Position numbers and translations under genes: made by a program. From Daedaleopsis sinensis (lineage: Eukaryota > Basidiomycota > Agaricomycetes > Polyporales > Polyporaceae), in the NCBI GenBank assembly GCA_033807695.1, contig CM066306.1, positions 2,728,001 through 2,792,000 on the forward strand: 64,000 bases of DNA, read 5' to 3'. A model generated the notes under the pieces. That model was not told the origin of the DNA. It ran no database searches and saw only the letters and a program-made list of their open reading frames with translations. This document shows, in pieces, positions 58,970 to 64,000 of the stretch; the first letter of the stretch is position 1; the number at the start of each line of letters is the position of its first letter.

Positions 58970-59598
58970 TCACAGCAGGCTCTTAAGGATTCCGTCACCC
59001 TCGACGAGGATGCACGGTCCTCCATAGATGACCTTGTCCTCAAGGCCATTCTCCTTGATATAGGCGATGACGGCCTCGTCTTCGGCACCAGGCTGGAGCC
59101 AGAGCGCAGGAACGTTCAGTGCCTTGGCTTGCTCGAGGATGCCCAAGGTGATCTGATAAGGTGTTCCCAGCAGAGCATGAGTCAGCGGAGATATGCGGAT
59201 GTGGAGGATATGAACAACATGCCTTTGCGGGGGTAATGATACTGATAGAGGTCTCGGCGGGGGCAGCGAGATCGCTGATAGAGCGTATCGTCTTCAAGCC
59301 CTCGAGTTCGTCCTCTTTCTGGAGTGGTCGATGCCGGCGTGCGCGGCGGTGAGATAGTGAAGGCACCGTGGTATAGCGATTACCGTACCGGATGGATGGG
59401 CGTAACGTCCTTATTTCTCACTTGGTACCACTTCAGAACCTGCGAATGAATTCAAGGTGATTGAGCTGCCTAGTGCACTAAGCGATGTTTATATGCACTC
59501 ACTTTCGTTCCAAACTTGGTCTGGTCTTTCGAAGCGCCCACAACGGCATAATGGGGAGAAGACAAGAAAGTCTTCTGGACTGTGGACAAGCTAGACAT
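58970..59598 (-). CDS. small CoA-binding (Rossmann) domain protein
   Basis: Stand-alone CoA-binding-domain protein of the YccU type; role unknown, probably cytosolic nucleotide or CoA binding. Four exons (59598-59503, 59439-59389, 59318-59223, 59152-58970) join in phase to about 141 aa, the usual family length. The fold is visible as HYAVVGASKDQTKFGTKVLKWY (nucleotide-binding glycine loop), VTPIHP, LKTIRSISDL, SISIITPAK, NVPALWLQPGAEDEAV and DKVIYGGPCILVEGD. The WLQPGAE segment is a family hallmark. The third intron (59222-59153) starts with GC (AAG|GCATGT) and no GT alternative keeps the frame. The start is the first Met in a compact gene. Confidence 0.88.
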
Positions 59599-60887
59599 AT
59601 CTCGGCGAAGTACAGTGGGGAAGTATGTACAGCGGTGTGTGTAGGGTGTGTTGATAGCAGATAGTCGACGAGGTCGTACGAGGGACGAGACAAGTCAGTT
59701 GAAGACCTGCATGGGTATTTGAGGAGCCTCACATCCGGTAAGGTGTCATGGATCTCGCCGGATGGGCTGTCGTGGAGAATGCCAATTGCACCATCCTGCC
59801 ACCGAACATCGTCTTCCACATGGCTGCACACTCCTTATTGCGTCCGCGCGCAACATGCAGCAGCACTTGCCAACGGTAGCAGCTCCGATAGCGCTTAGAT
59901 AGATCGAGATGGGCGCAGACCGGCCCTAAAGTGGTCCGTGCGCACGAGGAGCCTCAGAGTATATAAGCCCTCGACAAACATGATGGCAACTCATACTTAC
60001 CTTGATGGCACGGCTCCCTTCATGTACCTGGGGTCGTGGGCCGTGGGGGCCTCCCATAGCACGGCGACCTTGTCCCCAGGGGGACCTCGCGGTTTGTACG
60101 GGCTTCGGCTCGTGCACCGTCTCAATATTTCCCTGTCCTGCTTCGGCCCTCGGGCTGGGCAGGCCTCTTATTTTTGGCCCTTTCGTTCTCCTAACCCTAA
60201 CCCTATATACGCTGTAGCACCATATACGGAAATCATATCGAACTTCATCTCGATAGCTTGAGCGCTTGAGCCTTGTAACCGTCACAAACCAACTTGAGGA
60301 GGACTTAGGAAACAATCGATCGATCTTCTCTGCTCGTTCAAACGTTCACGTTCAACACTCAGTACTCAGAGGCACATCATGACCTCGTAAACTGCAATGT
60401 AGTGTGAGCCGCACATTAAGCAACCCAAAGATATGTGCAGCTTCATCATATAGGATGTAGTAGAGGTATACCTACACCCCAGCCGGGGGATAACATCATA
60501 TGTGGGGTATGTAGAGTACTAGACTTAGACCAAAGTGAATACGTGAACGTTCGAACCTCTGTACCATTGAGTTAAGCAATTGCTGACGCACTGATGAGCC
60601 GAGGAGCGAAACCAACTTGAAGGATGGGAGAGGAGAACTGGGGACTGCGAATGCGAATGAGCGAATGCACATAAGTACAAGGTGGATGGCTGATTATGCG
60701 AAGGAAGGTGGTAGCGATGCTTTCAATGTGCAAGTGCAAGAACCATGCGTGGGATCGGATTATAGAACAAGATCAGGATGTGCACGAGATTTGCTACAGA
60801 ACGATGGTGGACAAAGGAACGATAGATCATAAAAAGGTAAAGGTCCAATATGCCAATACGTGGACGGTGGTAACGGTGCTGGCGCAT
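59599..60887. other. spacer with dispersed-repeat features
   Basis: No gene is recognised. CTAACCCTAACCCTA at 60190-60204 resembles two telomere-type units. The flanking GC-rich 60040-60180 stretch looks like a dispersed repeat by composition. A tRNA-like fragment lies at 60548-60577. Confidence 0.4.
60548..60577 (-). other. tRNA-like fragment (A-box and B-box elements)
   Basis: On the minus strand, TTAACTCAATGGTACAG resembles a tRNA D-arm/A-box and is followed almost at once by AGGTTCGAAC, a B-box-like sequence. There is no room for an anticodon arm, so it is not a functional tRNA; it may be a truncated tRNA or a chance match. Confidence 0.35.
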
Positions 60888-63800
60888 CTAGAACACGTCA
60901 AGGGAGTTCGGGCAGTTCGCCGCGCGATGTCCGCGCTCCTCGCAATCCTCGCAAATGAGCTCGGACTCGTCCAGCCGGCTCGACGCCGAGCTCAGCGCGC
61001 TCGCGCTTGGGGGGCCCTCCTTGAGGAGGTCGCACGTGAAGATGTCGTGGCCCGGCCGTTCGCAGATCTCGCACACCTCTTCGCCGGTCTGGCCGAGCGT
61101 CGAGGACAGCGTCGAGGACTGCGATGAGGGGCGCCGCACGGGGTCTTCCGGGAGGTCTGTCTTGGACGACTTCTTCTGGCTCCGGGCGAGCTTCTCTTTG
61201 AGCCGCTCGATCTCGCGCTCCAGCTCGTCTTCGCGGTAGATCTGCGATAGAGTTGTAGAACGTATATGGGCACGAGGAAGCAAGTCATAAATACCTTTGA
61301 CTCGATGAGGGATTCGAGCTCGCCAATCTCTTTGTTCAGCTGTATTCACCGATGAGGACCGAGTCCTGTATAGGCAGCTATCGAACAGAACACTTACATC
61401 GTGGACTTGGCGTGCGCTCTTCATCTCGAGGTCCGCGACCTTCTTGCGAAGCTGCTCCACCTCGGTCTGGAAAGACGACCGTTAGTCAGTACTGTACCAG
61501 CACGATCATCCATGAGCACCGTACCTCATATTTGGCTTTGAGATCCTTGTAGCTGCGTTGCAGAGCATTGATGTCATCCAAGGACGGCGTAGACGGTGAA
61601 GGAGGGTTCACTCCGGACAGCATCGCCTCCTCGCGAGCGAGGCTCCTCTCAACGTCTTCCTCCAGAGCCTTAAGTTCCTATTACACAGCAGACCTGTCAG
61701 CAACGCCAACGCCCTAACGAGCACCGCACTCACCTCGCGAAGCTGTTCTGTCTCCGAGAGCAGAAGCCTGTTCTCCGCCTCGAGGACCTTGCACCGCTGT
61801 GCAGCCGCGGCGTTCTCCTTCTGCAGCTCTTGAACGATGTGTCTGTGGAATCCAAATACTGCGTCAGGAGGCTGTTCACATCCTATGCGAATAGCGACAC
61901 GTACTTGAGACCTGTGATCTCGTCGCGGGCGGCGGACAGGTCATGCTTGAACGACGGGGACGACGGGGTCTTGATCTCGTGCCCGTTGATCGAGCCCTCG
62001 CGGTTGAGCTTCTTGCGGATAGTGTCGAGCTCCGCCGTCCGCGAGTTCGCGAGGGAACGCAGCTCCTCGACGATCGCACGCTCATCAGCCAGCTCGGCTT
62101 GCGTGCGTTTGAGCGATTGTTGCAGCTATGGGACAACGCTCAATGTCAGAGAAAGAATAGCGTGTAGTAGTAACAGCACTCACCGTCTCCTTGTCCTCTT
62201 GGAGTGAGCGAAGGTCCTCCTCGGAGGCCGCACCTCCAGAGGACATCGCCTTGGCCTGCGCGAGCTGTTGCTTGAGCTCGGCGACCTCTTCCTGGAGCCG
62301 CGCGTTGGCCTTAGGGACTAACTCGCTGATCTTGTCCGCCGAGTTGCTCGCCGCGGTCGCTGCCAAGCTCTCGAGGTTCTGGCCACGAGCCGCGTCCTCA
62401 ATAGCAATTTTGGACGCTCACACAAACCACTCACCGCAATCTCGGTCCTGAGCGTCTCGATCTCCGCCCGCGCATTCTCGAGCGCGACGCTGTTCTCCCG
62501 GAACGCCTCCTCGAGCTCCTCGAAGCGCATCGTCGCCTTCTCCTCCGCCTTGCGCACGCGCTCGACCTCCTGCTTGCCCTCCGCAAGCTCCTTGCGCGTC
62601 GCCTCGTCGCGCTCCTTGTAGCGCTTGATGCGCTCCCGCGCGGCGAGCATGTCGCTCTCGTTTGCCGCGCGCATGTCCTCGAGGTCGTCTTCGAGCTTCG
62701 CGAGCTTGTTCTGCAGGTGCTGCACCTGCTCCCGCAGCGTCTCGTTGTCGATCTCCGCCGCAGACGCCGCCTGCCGCGCGAGCTCCCCGGGCGAGACGGG
62801 CCGCGCCTGCGCGCGCAGCTTCTCCTCGAGCTCGATGATCCGGTCTTCGAGTTCGTACCGCCGGGTGTCTGCGGCGCTGAGGCGCTCCTCGTACAGCGCG
62901 ATGGTTTCCTACCGTCGCCCCCAATTTCAATGTCTGAAACCCCAGCATAGAGAGGAACACAAGACCCACCTGGCCAGCTCGCCGCAGCTCGTCTACCTGG
63001 GCCCCAAGCTCTCTCCGCTCCTCCTCAAGCTCTGCCGACACCTTCTGCACGCGAGCCTCCAGGAGCGCGATCTCCGCGTTCTTCGCTTTCAGCACCGAGT
63101 TGATCTCGCTCTGCTCGCCCTCGCGCACCTCGACGGCCTCCTTCAGCTGCACGACGAGCGCCTCCTTGTCCGCGAGCTTGCTCTGCGCGTCCCGCAGCCG
63201 CGCCTCGCCCTCGTTGCGCACCTTCTCGAGCTCGTGTGTCGCCTGCTCCGCCGCGCGCTGCAGCGCCTCGATCTGCGTGTCGCGCTCGCTGAGCACGCGC
63301 TCGGACGAGCGGGAGGCGGTCTCGAGCTCGGTGACGCGCGCGGCGGCCCGGTCGCGCTCAGCGACGAGGGACTCGATGCGCGAGGACGCCTCGCGCTCTG
63401 AACCGTCCGACTTTGTGCGCAGCCGCCTGTTCTCGTCCTCCGCGGCGTCGAGGCGCGCTTGGAGGCGCTCGACCTTGCTCGTGAGTTCCGTAACCTGCGC
63501 GGAGTCGATGTTCGACACTCTCGAGTCTGAGCGCGGGCTGGACGGGGGCTTTGCGGACATGAGCCCAGAGATGCGGTCCTGGATCGCCTTCGCGCTCATC
63601 TCCAGATCCGAGAACGCAGACAGGGGCGCGTCTACTGGGGTCTGCGGACCATTGAGAGACACCGAACGGCTGGAAACCGTTGTGGCTGAAGGAGAAGGCG
63701 GAGGCGGCATGGCAACCGCGCTGGGTAACCTCGCACGAGGGGTATTACTGAAGGAAGGACGTGTTTTCGACGGAGTGGTTGAGGTTGGCAGTCCCATGCC

Positions 63801-64000
63801 GAGGCCTATTCTAGCAGAGCCCAAGGCTTTAGGTGTGTTGAAAGGAGAGCCCGATATATTCCTGGTAGGTGAGGATAGTTGTCGGGCTGGTTGCACAGGG
63901 GAACCGAAGCCAGTAGATCTTGTGGGACTCGCGGAGCCAGCGCCTCGGACGGGACTATTTGGGGTCTTGGCGAGCTGTTTTGCGGTCATACCTACATATT
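60888..64000 (-). CDS. CLIP-170/Tip1-like microtubule plus-end protein (5' partial)
   Basis: Microtubule plus-end tracking protein. Nine exons are seen: 63991-62970, 62908-62435, 62396-62184, 62125-61905, 61842-61734, 61677-61525, 61466-61398, 61339-61295 and 61241-60888, all in phase. The first begins at an acceptor (TATGTAG) so earlier exons lie outside the window; they should encode the CAP-Gly domain. The visible part starts with a Ser/Pro/Thr-rich basic linker (SPVRGAGSASPTRSTGF) typical of microtubule-binding regions, continues with about 700 residues of coiled coil (many heptads of Glu, Leu, Lys, Arg), and ends in two CCHC zinc knuckles: CEICERPGHDIFTC and CEDCEERGHRAANC. This order matches CLIP-170, S. 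pombe Tip1 and yeast Bik1. Without the CAP-Gly exons the name remains an inference, but a strong one. Confidence 0.88.

Overview
This window looks like nuclear DNA of a basidiomycete fungus, most likely an Agaricomycete (a polypore or relative). The protein genes are typical of fungi: Sec14/CRAL-TRIO, the Ymc1-type carrier, the CLIP-170/Tip1-type coiled-coil protein, a HET-domain protein, a GPI-anchored aspartic protease, PPG1-type phosphatase and CWC24. They are GC-rich and cut by many short introns (mostly 45-125 nt) with GT..AG ends and CTRAY-like branch sites. Exon chains were built by hand by matching splice sites and codon phase, and nearly all chains close in phase. The species was not identified.

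Layout. 0-8 kb: an unusual bacterial-type mannose-1-phosphate guanylyltransferase fused to a coiled-coil N-terminus (+), convergent with a large intronless HET-domain gene (-). 8-24 kb: well-spaced regulatory and housekeeping genes: a CYS-3/Zip1-like bZIP factor (+) with a 5'UTR intron, a gamma-butyrobetaine/trimethyllysine dioxygenase-like gene (-), the spliceosome factor CWC24 (+) and a C2H2 zinc-finger factor (-). They are separated by 1-5 kb spacers full of short-period repeats. 25-32 kb: a PPG1-type PP2A-like phosphatase (+) and a Sec14-like protein with a C-terminal membrane anchor (-). 33-38 kb: an unrecognised Ser-rich disordered protein (+) and the NADH pyrophosphatase NPY1 (-), which carries a GC-AG intron. 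39-44 kb: a mitochondrial carrier (+) and eIF2-alpha (-, tail to tail). 45-48 kb: a secreted aspartic protease (-).

48-60 kb is the most interesting part. Two diverged paralogues of an uncharacterised protein family (50.6-51.8 and 55.1-56.3 kb, both +) bracket a 685-bp non-autonomous DNA transposon with 52-bp terminal inverted repeats and a TA target duplication. Next comes an unrecognised two-membrane-segment protein (-) whose reading frame is broken at a run of eight G, then a small CoA-binding-domain protein (-) with a second GC-AG intron. 60.9-64 kb: a CLIP-170-like microtubule plus-end protein (-), whose N-terminal exons run off the window.

No operon-like or pathway cluster is evident; neighbouring genes appear functionally independent. 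There is no rRNA, complete tRNA or CRISPR array that I could support. The candidate for something undescribed is the paralogous family flanking the transposon. The bacterial-type sugar-nucleotide enzyme is the second candidate.
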